Origin: Ignavibacteria bacterium RIFOXYC2_FULL_35_21
GTDB lineage: Bacteria; Bacteroidota; Ignavibacteria; Kapaibacteriales; UBA2268
DNA: 53,843 nucleotides
Direction of reading: 5' to 3'
NCBI GenBank assembly: GCA_001804705.1
Contig: MHAY01000036.1
Span: forward strand, 236-54,078
A program made the translations under genes and the position numbers. Shown here piece after piece: positions 43,089-51,715 of the stretch. Each line of letters opens with the position of its first letter. Position 1 is the stretch's first letter. The notes under the pieces were generated by a model. The model did not search any database, was not told the DNA's origin, and was given only the letters and a program-made list of their open reading frames with translations.

Positions 43089-45050
43089 TTATTTCGAGCC
43101 ATTATAGCTTATAGGTACATTCGTATTTGAAACACGAATGTATCCTGACATTTCCTGGTGCAATGCAGAGCAAAAATCTGTGCAATAGAAGGGATAAACC
43201 CCCACTTCTTTTGGTTTCCAGACTAAAGTTCTCGTTTGTCCGGGCATCACAAGAAGTTCGGAAAATTCCGCTCCTAATATTGCAAAACCATGTGGAACAT
43301 CCCAGTCCTGCTCGAGATTTGTCGTGTGTATATATACATTATCACCGACTTTGACACCCTCGATATTATCAGGTATAAAGTGGCTTCGGGTCATTGTCAT
43401 ATAGACATGGACATTATTTCCTTCACGCACAACCTTAGCTTCCTTCTCGCCTTTTGCGGCATACGGATGTTTATTCTGTTCTATTGGGAAAATCTTTTGT
43501 GAATTTTTCATCAATAATTCAGCCGGAATAGCCTGCGCATAATGTGGTTCGCCGATAGTCGGGAAATCCAGTAAGAGCTTCATCTTATCACCGCTGATGT
43601 CAATCAACTGTGCCGACTGGCACATCTCGGGACCAGTTGGTAAATACCTGTCCTTTGTGATTTTGTTTAATGCGACTACATATTTTCCCCATGGTTTGGC
43701 GCAATCTCCCCCGGGAATCATCAGGTGGCCGATTGAATAATAGGAAGGAATTCTGTCAACAACCTGCCAAGTTCCGATTTTCCATTTAACTATTTCCGAA
43801 GAAATAAATGCAGAAGTATAACCATATCCTTGGCCGTCAAATTCCGTGTGTAATGGGCCTAAACCGCAATCCTTAACTTCACCGGCAATAACTGCATCAT
43901 ACTTTAATATCGGTATGCCTTCGGCTTCGCCGTCGAATTGCTTGTTCTCGATTGCTTTGAGCATTTTTGAGAATGAGTGAACAGGTATCATTGCCGCAAG
44001 CTTTCCTCCGCAGGCAATGTATTCACCAGTCGGGTCAACATCAACTCCATGAGGTGATTTTGGTGTTGGTAAATAGTAAATTAAGCCGGGGACATCCTTT
44101 GGGTCAATAACTTTTACACTTCGGAGTTTCTCGGATGTAGCAGATTGTGTCTCTTCATTATAAATATTATGAAAATAATTTGCCGGTATAGTCTTGAACT
44201 TACCGGCGGCAACTGCTTCTTCGGCTTTTTTCCAATTCACGGCGGCAATAAAATCCTTGTCATTCTTGGAGGCATTGACTTCAAGCAGAGTAGTAGCCTG
44301 TTCCGAATTGTAGCAAGTGAAGAATGACCAACCGTTTGAGGGGCCCCTGCCGGAATGTGCCAAATCATAATTAAAACCAGGAACAATAATCTGAAAAGCT
44401 ACTGACATTTTGCCTGAACCCTGGTCAACCTTTATATAAGATAATGCGCCTTTAAAATACTTTTTATATTCTGCTATAGGGACATCGCTTTGAGGATAAG
44501 GAACGCTGAATCTCGTTGCGGCAACGACATACTCAGTGTTAGGAGTTGTAAAAGCCGAAGCATGATTGCCGCCTGTATTTGGGATTTCAATTATTTCGGC
44601 AGTCTCAAAAGTTTTCAGGTCAATTCTCGCAATTCTCGGAGTATTATTACCATTAATAAAAATCCACCTTCCGTCAGGCACTCCGTTGGTTTGTGAAAGT
44701 TCCGGATGGTGGGCATCGTCCCATGGAATGAAGCCATGGCTTGTCATAAGCATTGGTTTGGTTTCCTCGGTATAGCCGTATCCGTTTTCCGGATTCTGTG
44801 AATACACGGAAATAACCTTAAACAATCTACCCGAAGGAAGCCCATAAACAGAAACCTGTCCGCTGAAGCCGCCCGACATGAAACAGTAGAACTCATCATA
44901 AGTTCCGGGTGCTATATAGACCTTGCCTGCGGCATCACTTTCGACCATGCCTCTGTTTCTGCCTGATTTACTGCATGCAGAAATAATAACAACTAATGCA
45001 ATGATACTAAGTGCGGCTAACCACATTTTGGTATTACTCAATCTTTTCAT
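43089..45050 (-). CDS. nosZ: Nitrous-oxide reductase NosZ (Sec/lipoprotein, clade II-like)
   Basis: This 653-residue two-copper-centre enzyme reduces N2O to N2 in the periplasm. An N-terminal lipoprotein-type signal (about 1-26, ending ISAC) replaces the Tat signal of clade I. A seven-bladed propeller carries the CuZ histidines (DAHHPELSQ, NHASAF, YFHNIY, SPHGVDVD, PLHTEFDG). The C-terminal cupredoxin has the CuA motif with Cys623, Cys627, His631 and Met634 (CTDFCSALHQEM). AGAGGA precedes the ATG. It follows the cytochrome c gene and precedes nosB-like, nosL and nosDFY on the minus strand. Confidence 0.97.
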   Translation of the reverse strand: MKRLSNTKMWLAALSIIALVVIISACSKSGRNRGMVESDAAGKVYIAPGTYDEFYCFMSGGFSGQVSVYGLPSGRLFKVISVYSQNPENGYGYTEETKPMLMTSHGFIPWDDAHHPELSQTNGVPDGRWIFINGNNTPRIARIDLKTFETAEIIEIPNTGGNHASAFTTPNTEYVVAATRFSVPYPQSDVPIAEYKKYFKGALSYIKVDQGSGKMSVAFQIIVPGFNYDLAHSGRGPSNGWSFFTCYNSEQATTLLEVNASKNDKDFIAAVNWKKAEEAVAAGKFKTIPANYFHNIYNEETQSATSEKLRSVKVIDPKDVPGLIYYLPTPKSPHGVDVDPTGEYIACGGKLAAMIPVHSFSKMLKAIENKQFDGEAEGIPILKYDAVIAGEVKDCGLGPLHTEFDGQGYGYTSAFISSEIVKWKIGTWQVVDRIPSYYSIGHLMIPGGDCAKPWGKYVVALNKITKDRYLPTGPEMCQSAQLIDISGDKMKLLLDFPTIGEPHYAQAIPAELLMKNSQKIFPIEQNKHPYAAKGEKEAKVVREGNNVHVYMTMTRSHFIPDNIEGVKVGDNVYIHTTNLEQDWDVPHGFAILGAEFSELLVMPGQTRTLVWKPKEVGVYPFYCTDFCSALHQEMSGYIRVSNTNVPISYNGSK

Positions 45051-45103
45051 AAAATCCTCTTGATATTATTTAAACACAATTAATAAAGAATAACAAACAA
45101 AAA

Positions 45104-45523
45104 TTATTTGTCCTCACATGTACGGAAGTATTCAAGTATAGCCCTTGCATCATCCTTTGTTACATTCTGGAATGTCATCGGAACGCTGTATTCAGCAAGA
45201 AGTTTTTTAGTTTCAGGGTGCTTCTGAATCATCTCAGCAGGATTCAAAATCATGTTCATGATGTATTCGGGTGCTCTTCTCTTGGTTATGCCTCCAAGCT
45301 TGGGAGCAACATATCTCGTTTCGATTTTGTGGCATGCTGTACATTTGATTTCAAATATTTTTTTTCCTTTTTCTACTAATGCCTGGTCAATAGGCCCTAT
45401 ATCAACTTTAGTAATCGGGCCAAAACCATATTTTATATGGTCGAATTCATCTTCTTTCGAACCGCCGCCGCAGGCAATTAAAAAAAACATCATTACGATA
45501 GTAAATAATATTAGCTTTTTCAT
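45104..45523 (-). CDS. Lipoprotein cytochrome c of the nos cluster
   Basis: This 139-residue monohaem cytochrome c has a lipobox near residue 18 (FLIAC) followed by a Gly-rich linker. The haem site is CTACH (about residue 60) and the likely distal Met ligand is in SVPMTF. It is anchored in the periplasm and probably donates electrons to NosZ, as clade II clusters carry such cytochromes. GGAG precedes the ATG. It lies between the Rrf2 regulator and nosZ and is probably co-transcribed with both. Confidence 0.92.
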   Translation of the reverse strand: MKKLILFTIVMMFFLIACGGGSKEDEFDHIKYGFGPITKVDIGPIDQALVEKGKKIFEIKCTACHKIETRYVAPKLGGITKRRAPEYIMNMILNPAEMIQKHPETKKLLAEYSVPMTFQNVTKDDARAILEYFRTCEDK

Positions 45524-45552
45524 ATAAACTCCATTTTTTTATAAAAAATCAT

Positions 45553-45978
45553 TTATTTTATTCTTAAGAATTCTCTGTTTTCTATTAAATAATTTAGTGA
45601 TGAACTTTTCAGCATTTCACTCAGGTTTACTCTGAATTCCTTCCAGTTATCATGCAGTGGGCAAGGTGTTTCTTCACTGCATTCTTCTAAACCCAAAAAG
45701 CACTTTCTAAAAATATTATCGCCGTCAATTGCCTGAATGATGTCATAGAGAGAAATTTTACCCGGTGGTTTGCCAAGTTTGACACCACCTTTTACACCTC
45801 TTAACGAATTCATTAACTTTTTCCTGGTTAATTTTTGTAAAATTTTTGCGAGAAAGTCAGGGGGTATTTCAAGTTCTTTTGCAATTTCTGAAATAGGGAT
45901 ATACCCGTTTTCAGTGTGTTTGGCAAAGTAGATTGCTGTCCTCAAACCATACAAACAAGATTTTGATAATAGTGCCAT
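45553..45978 (-). CDS. Rrf2-family (NsrR-like) regulator of the nos operon
   Basis: This 141-residue Rrf2 regulator has a winged helix (ISEIAKELEIPPDFLAKILQKL, wing RGVKGGVKLG) and the three-cysteine cluster region KCFLGLEEC and TPCPLHDNW. That is the same spacing as in the nrf regulator at 2741. It is first in the nos transcription unit. A perfect 17-bp palindrome lies 16 bp upstream of its ATG, where self-binding would repress the operon. NO sensing through an Fe-S cluster is the best reading from the nos context. Confidence 0.9.
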   Translation of the reverse strand: MALLSKSCLYGLRTAIYFAKHTENGYIPISEIAKELEIPPDFLAKILQKLTRKKLMNSLRGVKGGVKLGKPPGKISLYDIIQAIDGDNIFRKCFLGLEECSEETPCPLHDNWKEFRVNLSEMLKSSSLNYLIENREFLRIK

Positions 45979-45994
45979 AATGTTTTAATAAAGA

Positions 45995-46011
45995 ATAAAA
46001 GACTCTTTTAT
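45995..46011. promoter_or_regulatory. Perfect 17-bp palindrome, candidate Rrf2 operator
   Basis: ATAAAAGACTCTTTTAT is a perfect inverted repeat around one base, placed 16 bp upstream of the Rrf2 ATG at 45978. Position, symmetry and length fit an autoregulatory operator of an Rrf2-family dimer. I saw no second copy upstream of nrfHA or of the cytochrome gene. Confidence 0.6.
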
Positions 46012-46196
46012 CCGAAATTAAATAAAAAATCATATTTATGCAAATATAAATTATTATATTTTTAATAATTGAATTTTTATTAAGTTATTTAATACACATT
46101 AAGACTATAACAGACATGACTTTGATAAGTTTAGCTTTAACTAAAATAATTTTATTATTATTTTCGTAATATGTCTAAAGATTATGATGACAAACT

Positions 46197-46808
46197 ATGG
46201 AAAAACTATTTCAATCAAATAAGGATGAGACAATAAGGCTTTTTAAAAGCAATTTTATTGAAGCCTTTTCACGAATTCACTGGTCAGTACCTTTGTTCCT
46301 TTATATACCTGTTGTTTCATTCTTTCTCATTAAAAGTATATTCATAAATCATTTGTCTTTTGTAATAATTACTTCTCTTTATTTATCAGGTATATTTTCA
46401 TGGTCTGTGCTCGAATACTTTTTACACAGGTTTGTATCCCATTTTGAGCCAAAAAGCAAAACCGGAAAAAAACTCAGCTTCATAATGCACGGTATTCATC
46501 ATGCCTATCCAAATGATTCTAAGAGGCTGGTAATGCCGCCATCAATCAGTGTGCCTTTGGGATTTATTTTTTATTTCCTGTCGTTATACTTATTCGGAAA
46601 TCTGTACGTACCGCCTTTTTATGCAGGGCTGGTATCCGGTTACCTCTGCTACGACATGATGCACTATGCTGTCCACCACTCTGCAATCAAGAACAAATTG
46701 TTCCTGAAAATCAAAACAAACCACATGAAGCATCATTACCAGGCACCGGAAAAAGGATACGGAGTAAGCCAACCCATATGGGATTATGTATTCAGGACGA
46801 GGATTTGA
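46197..46808 (+). CDS. Fatty acid hydroxylase/sterol desaturase-family membrane protein
   Basis: This 203-residue polytopic membrane protein has the di-iron histidine boxes of the fatty acid hydroxylase superfamily: HRFVSH, HGIHH, HYAVHH and HMKHH. The spacing suits a 2-hydroxylase of sphingolipid- or fatty-acid-type lipids. It has about four membrane segments. It is transcribed divergently from the nos Rrf2 gene and appears monocistronic. The lipid substrate cannot be inferred, although fatty acid 2-hydroxylation is common in sphingolipid-making Bacteroidota. Confidence 0.88.
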   Translation: MEKLFQSNKDETIRLFKSNFIEAFSRIHWSVPLFLYIPVVSFFLIKSIFINHLSFVIITSLYLSGIFSWSVLEYFLHRFVSHFEPKSKTGKKLSFIMHGIHHAYPNDSKRLVMPPSISVPLGFIFYFLSLYLFGNLYVPPFYAGLVSGYLCYDMMHYAVHHSAIKNKLFLKIKTNHMKHHYQAPEKGYGVSQPIWDYVFRTRI

Positions 46809-46853
46809 TATATAAATCTATTATTATCAATAGATTATGTACATAATTATAAA

Positions 46854-46965
46854 ATTACGATAATTTCGTAATGAAATACTCGTAACGATAATTTCGTAAT
46901 ATTTCTTGTTTTTATCAAGATATTTTATTATTATTGCGATAATTTCGTAACGATAATTTCGTAAT
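46854..46965. promoter_or_regulatory. Four palindromic repeats upstream of the ATPase gene
   Basis: Four copies of the core CGATAATTTCG start at 46858, 46886, 46937 and 46951. The first is fully symmetric as TTACGATAATTTCGTAA (46855-46871), extended by A...T on the outside. Copies 2 and 4 read TAACGATAATTTCGTAAT, and copy 3 is truncated on the left. Spacings are 28, 51 and 14 bp. They sit within 120 bp before the ATG at 46974. They look like binding sites for a dimeric DNA-binding protein, possibly the ATPase's own winged helix. Confidence 0.75.
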
Positions 46966-46973
46966 AAATAGAT

Positions 46974-48101
46974 ATGAAACAAGAAAATCCCTTTTTAATA
47001 ACAGGTTATCAATCACCTGAATTTTTCTGTGACAGGAAAAAAGAGATTGAATTGCTAAAGTCTTATGCGCAAGATTCAATGCATACAGCGTTGTTTTCGT
47101 CACGGCGTCTCGGAAAAACTGCTTTGATATATCATTTGATGTATCATCTCAGGAAGGAAAAAATAAAATGTATGTACTTTGACCTTATGCCAACAACTTC
47201 TATTGAAGACTTCGCATATCATTTTGCCAAATCATTTTTCAATCAAAGAGCAAGTATATCACAAAAATATCTGCACAAGATTAACCAAATGCTGAAAGCT
47301 TTTGTGCCTTCATTAGCTGTTGACCCGGCTACAGGGCAACTAAGCTTTGAATTTAAGTTGAACAAAGCCGAAGAAATATATAATGACATTGAAGTAATTT
47401 TTGACATAATAAAAAAATCAAAAGAAAAATATTTAATAGCATTGGATGAATTTCAACAAATTCTGAATTATCCCGCACAAAATTTTGAGGGTTTTCTGAG
47501 AACACACATTCAATTTATGAAAAATGCCTCTTTCATTTTCTCGGGTAGTAAGAAACATCTTCTTCTATCAATATTCGGTGATTATTCAAAACCTCTGTGG
47601 CAAAGCTGTGCTTTCATTGAACTTAAACCGATTGACAAAATAATATATTCGGATTTTATACAAAATAAATTTAAAATTTTCGGAAGAACAATTGAAAACC
47701 CGGCATTGGATTTTATTTATGATTCAACAAGAGGAATCACATACTTTGTCCAGCTTTTCTGTAATTTTTTATTCAAGGAAACAAACGGAAAAATAAATTT
47801 AGAGACTTCGAAGAAAACCCTCGATAAAATTGTAACAGAGAGAGAAAGCTATTTTATTAATTTGCTGGAATTGCTAACACAGAAACAGATTGATGTTTTA
47901 ACGGCAATATCAATTGAAAATGGAATTGACAAGCCTTTGGGTAATAAATTCATTAGTAAGCACAAGCTTGGTGCGGCAAGTACTGTGAAATCCGTTTTGG
48001 ATGTACTTGTAAATAAAGAAATCATCAATCATGATAACGGTAAATATCATGTAGCCGACGTACTTTTATCTGTATGGCTCAAAGGAAGGAAAGGATATTA
48101 A
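46974..48101 (+). CDS. ATPase_2-family (archaeal-type) STAND ATPase with C-terminal winged helix
   Basis: This 375-residue P-loop ATPase of the archaeal-type ATPase_2 family has the phosphate loop in SSRRLGKTALIYH (about residue 42) and Walker B YLIALDEFQQIL (about 155). A sensor-like SGSKKHLLLSIF follows. The C-terminal winged-helix region (about 300-370) ends KYHVADVLLSVWLKG, typical of these proteins. No effector domain is attached. The gene is preceded by four palindromes, pointing to autoregulation. Family function is largely unknown; links to mobile elements and defence have been suggested. A large methyltransferase gene follows 210 bp downstream. Confidence 0.87.
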   Translation: MKQENPFLITGYQSPEFFCDRKKEIELLKSYAQDSMHTALFSSRRLGKTALIYHLMYHLRKEKIKCMYFDLMPTTSIEDFAYHFAKSFFNQRASISQKYLHKINQMLKAFVPSLAVDPATGQLSFEFKLNKAEEIYNDIEVIFDIIKKSKEKYLIALDEFQQILNYPAQNFEGFLRTHIQFMKNASFIFSGSKKHLLLSIFGDYSKPLWQSCAFIELKPIDKIIYSDFIQNKFKIFGRTIENPALDFIYDSTRGITYFVQLFCNFLFKETNGKINLETSKKTLDKIVTERESYFINLLELLTQKQIDVLTAISIENGIDKPLGNKFISKHKLGAASTVKSVLDVLVNKEIINHDNGKYHVADVLLSVWLKGRKGY

Positions 48102-48311
48102 GATAATTGATTTTTTGGCATATTTCTGCTGTTGGATTAAGTTTTCAGTGGTGGGGTTGCGATAACATAAAATATAAATATAATACATATTGCATATTAT
48201 CATTAATAAATCTAATTTTGAATTATATATTAATTTTAATTCAAACCAAAAAATTAATTAATTAATTTGAGTAATTATCAATTAAATTCACAATAATAAT
48301 TTCTGATAAAA

Positions 48312-51300
48312 ATGAAAGAAGAAAAATTAATAGATATAGCAGAATTTACCCTCCAAACTATAGCTGATAAAATTGTCAAAGAGACATCCGAAATCATGGG
48401 GACAGCTTATTCAGAAGAAGATTTAAGAATTGGCTTTGAAAAAATACTTGAAAAATACCTGAAGCAAATCAATGTTAAGTCTTATCCTAAATATGAAAAG
48501 TCAATATTTGAAGTTGGTAAAAGAACAGATGCTTTACATGGCCAGGTTATAATTGAATACGAAAAACCTTATGCTTTTAAGTCTCAGCAATGGATTAATC
48601 ACGCCTATGAACAATTGGTTGAATATATATGCGGTGTAGCAGAAGAAAATAAAGATACATTATATCTTTTCAAACCAAAATATATAGGAGTCGGTTTTGA
48701 TGGCAAACAAATATTTTTTGTTCAATACAAAGGCGAAAAAGAAAAAGCTAAGACTAAATTTGATAGAAAAGACTTTGCTTTAATTGGACCTTATGATTTT
48801 GAACAAGAGACTGCTCGTACCTTATTAACATATTTCAGGGCATTATCAAAACTATTATTAACATCAGAAAATCTTACTCAAATTTATGGGCCATCAAGTA
48901 AAATAGCCCATAATGCTGTAACTGCTTTGGTAGATGCACTGAAAAAATGGAGTAATCCAAAAACAGAAGTATTCTACAATGAATGGAAACGCCTCTTTGG
49001 TATAGTTTATGGAGAACAATTCAATAACCATACGAATGATGATTTTAAGGAATTAAGTAATTTATATAAAACCAAAGAAGCTGATTTCCAAGAGTTGCTA
49101 TTTTGTGTTCATACTTACTTTGCTTTTTTAATGAAAATAATTGCTGTTGAATTGTTGGAATTAAAAGAAAGCACTTTAGTTTCTTCATATAGTCATCGAA
49201 TGGTACATTTGTCAAAGGCTGATTTTGAGAAACAACTTATTGATATTGAAGAAGGTGGAATTTATGCTAAAAGAGGTATAACAAATTTCTTAGAAGGTGA
49301 TTTTTTTCGCTGGTATTTAAATGCGATTGAATCAACTCAATTATATGATGTTTTAAGAGAAATAATACGAGCTTTATCAGAATTTGAACCTGCTACTTCG
49401 ATTATAACACCTGAAGCGACCAAAGACCTTTTAAAGAAACTCTATCAATATCTTGTCCCAAGAGAAGTAAGACATAAATTAGGTGAGTATTACACTCCTG
49501 ATTGGTTGGCTGAATTAACAATAAATGAAGTAGGATTCGATGGAAACACGCTAAAAAGGGTATTAGACCCTGCATGTGGCTCAGGAACTTTTCTTGTACT
49601 TGCTATCCAGAAAGCGAAAGAATTTGCAAAGAAAAATAAAGAAAAAAGATTAGAGACCGCAAAGAGAATAGTTAATAATATTTGGGGATTTGATTTGAAT
49701 CCTTTAGCAATTATTGCGTCGAGAACCAATTATCTTTTTGCATTAGGAGATTTGGTTGAATCACTCCCGCAAATTGAAATCCCTGTTTATCTCGCAGATT
49801 CTGTTCTATGGCCCGAAAGGACAAGCGGTCAACTTGAAATAGAACCACAATTTGGAAAGCATGTAAAAATGCACACCTCTATTAGGCCATTTCATGTACC
49901 ACACATTTGGATAATTGATAATGGAATATTAATGCATAAGGCGGCTCCTTTAATTGAAAAAATGGTAAAGGATAATTTTGAGAGTGAAATTGCTCTTAAA
50001 CATTTAAAAGAAGCAGGATGTGTCTTTCCTCCGCATGAAAAAACTGTGGAGAATTTTTATAATGAAATTCTTACTTTGGAGAAAGAAGGGAAAAACGGAA
50101 TTTGGGCACGTTTTCTGAAAAATGCTTTTGCTCCAATGATGGCAGGAAAATTTGATTTTGTTATTGGTAATCCGCCGTGGGTGAGATGGGGATATTTATC
50201 AACTGAATATAGAAAAGCGACTTTGGAACTTTGGAAAAATTATGGACTATTTTCTCTAAAAGGTCAAGCTGCTTTACTCGGTGGGGGAGAAAAAGATTTT
50301 TCTATGCTGTTTGTTTATGCTGCTTCTGATTATTACCTTAAAAATGGTAGTAAACTTGGTTTTTTAATAACACAGGAAGTTTTCAAATCAAAAGGAGCTG
50401 GTGAAGGTTTTAGAAAATTCAGCTTTGGTAACAATGGTAAAAATAACACTTATCTCAAGATTCTAAAAGCGCATGATTTAGTTTTAATCAAGCCTTTTGA
50501 GGGAGCAGCAAATAAAACAGCAGCCATTTTTATTAAAAAAGGAGAAAAAACTAAATACCCTGTGCCTTATTATTTATGGACAAAGAAAAAAGGTGTTGGT
50601 AAAATACCAACTGATATGCCTATTGAAGAAGTGCTTTTAAGATTGAATAAAAGTAAATTATCTGCTAAGCCTATTGATTCAGAATTTGGTTCATGGCAAA
50701 CAATAAATGAGAAGCAAAAAAAATTAGTTAAAATTTCAGGTAATAATTATTATAAAGCTAGGAGAGGGGCAAGCACTGAACCATACGGTGTTTATTGGAT
50801 TACTTTAAAAAACATCTTTTCTGACAACACTATTTTAGTTAACAATTTATTTGACAGAGGAAAAAGAGAGATACCTTCTGTTGAGGAAAGAATTGAATCT
50901 GATTTGATATTTCCTATTGTGAGTGGGCGTGAAATTGAGCGATGGAAGGCAGTGCCAATAAATTATATTATCATGACCCAAGATCCAAAAACAAGTGAAC
51001 CGTATCCTGAAACAATAATGAAAAAGGATTGGCCTAGGACTTTCAACTATTTTGTTAAATTTAAAAACATTCTATTAACAAGGGGATCAAATACGGTAAG
51101 ACACCTTGCCGAAAGAACTTCATTTTACGCTATGTTTGGTATTGGAGAATATACTGTTGCTAGATATAAGGTTGTTTGGAAAAGAATGGCAAATGATATT
51201 TTTGCTTCTGTAATTTCTCAATTTAAAACTCCATTTGGTTATAAAAAAATTATTCCATCAGATACAACTTCACTGTTTGCAACTACTAATAATAATGAAG

Positions 51301-51566
51301 CACATTACATATGTGCTATAATAAATTCAACTACAATACGGGAGTTTATCAAATCTTTTTCTTCTGCCGGTAGAGGCTTTGGTGCTCCTTCAGTTATGAA
51401 CCACGTTGGTATCCTGAAATTTGACCCTAATAATAATATTCATAAAAAATTATGTGATTTATCAAAACAACTTCATACATTAAAAGAAGAAGACAAATAT
51501 TTTAATATTGAAAATTTAGAAAAAGAAGTTGATGAATGGGTTTTTAAGCTTTTTGGTATATCTTAG
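48312..51566 (+). CDS. Type IIG-like restriction-modification enzyme / large DNA methyltransferase
   Basis: This 1084-residue protein has an N-terminal region with a possible PD-(D/E)xK-type nuclease core (Asp73, then IIEYEKP at 81-86), and a helical connector. A gamma-class methyltransferase domain carries AdoMet motif DPACGSGTFLVLAI near 417 and catalytic NPPWVRW near 618. A C-terminal target-recognition region (about 750-1084) follows. This architecture fits single-chain type IIG enzymes, which methylate adenine. A stand-alone methyltransferase is possible if the nuclease core is inactive. It is AT-rich and stands alone downstream of the ATPase gene. The recognition sequence is unknown. 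Confidence 0.87.
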   Translation: MKEEKLIDIAEFTLQTIADKIVKETSEIMGTAYSEEDLRIGFEKILEKYLKQINVKSYPKYEKSIFEVGKRTDALHGQVIIEYEKPYAFKSQQWINHAYEQLVEYICGVAEENKDTLYLFKPKYIGVGFDGKQIFFVQYKGEKEKAKTKFDRKDFALIGPYDFEQETARTLLTYFRALSKLLLTSENLTQIYGPSSKIAHNAVTALVDALKKWSNPKTEVFYNEWKRLFGIVYGEQFNNHTNDDFKELSNLYKTKEADFQELLFCVHTYFAFLMKIIAVELLELKESTLVSSYSHRMVHLSKADFEKQLIDIEEGGIYAKRGITNFLEGDFFRWYLNAIESTQLYDVLREIIRALSEFEPATSIITPEATKDLLKKLYQYLVPREVRHKLGEYYTPDWLAELTINEVGFDGNTLKRVLDPACGSGTFLVLAIQKAKEFAKKNKEKRLETAKRIVNNIWGFDLNPLAIIASRTNYLFALGDLVESLPQIEIPVYLADSVLWPERTSGQLEIEPQFGKHVKMHTSIRPFHVPHIWIIDNGILMHKAAPLIEKMVKDNFESEIALKHLKEAGCVFPPHEKTVENFYNEILTLEKEGKNGIWARFLKNAFAPMMAGKFDFVIGNPPWVRWGYLSTEYRKATLELWKNYGLFSLKGQAALLGGGEKDFSMLFVYAASDYYLKNGSKLGFLITQEVFKSKGAGEGFRKFSFGNNGKNNTYLKILKAHDLVLIKPFEGAANKTAAIFIKKGEKTKYPVPYYLWTKKKGVGKIPTDMPIEEVLLRLNKSKLSAKPIDSEFGSWQTINEKQKKLVKISGNNYYKARRGASTEPYGVYWITLKNIFSDNTILVNNLFDRGKREIPSVEERIESDLIFPIVSGREIERWKAVPINYIIMTQDPKTSEPYPETIMKKDWPRTFNYFVKFKNILLTRGSNTVRHLAERTSFYAMFGIGEYTVARYKVVWKRMANDIFASVISQFKTPFGYKKIIPSDTTSLFATTNNNEAHYICAIINSTTIREFIKSFSSAGRGFGAPSVMNHVGILKFDPNNNIHKKLCDLSKQLHTLKEEDKYFNIENLEKEVDEWVFKLFGIS

Positions 51567-51715
51567 AAATATCCATCCAAAAAATGAAAAAGTATCAATT
51601 TTTTCACTATTTTAAATTTTTATGTCATGTATTTTCATTAATATATACGAAACTATATTAAATATTAATCGTATAGAGTAAAAGCAATAGTTAAACAAAT
51701 CAGGAGATAAACGTT

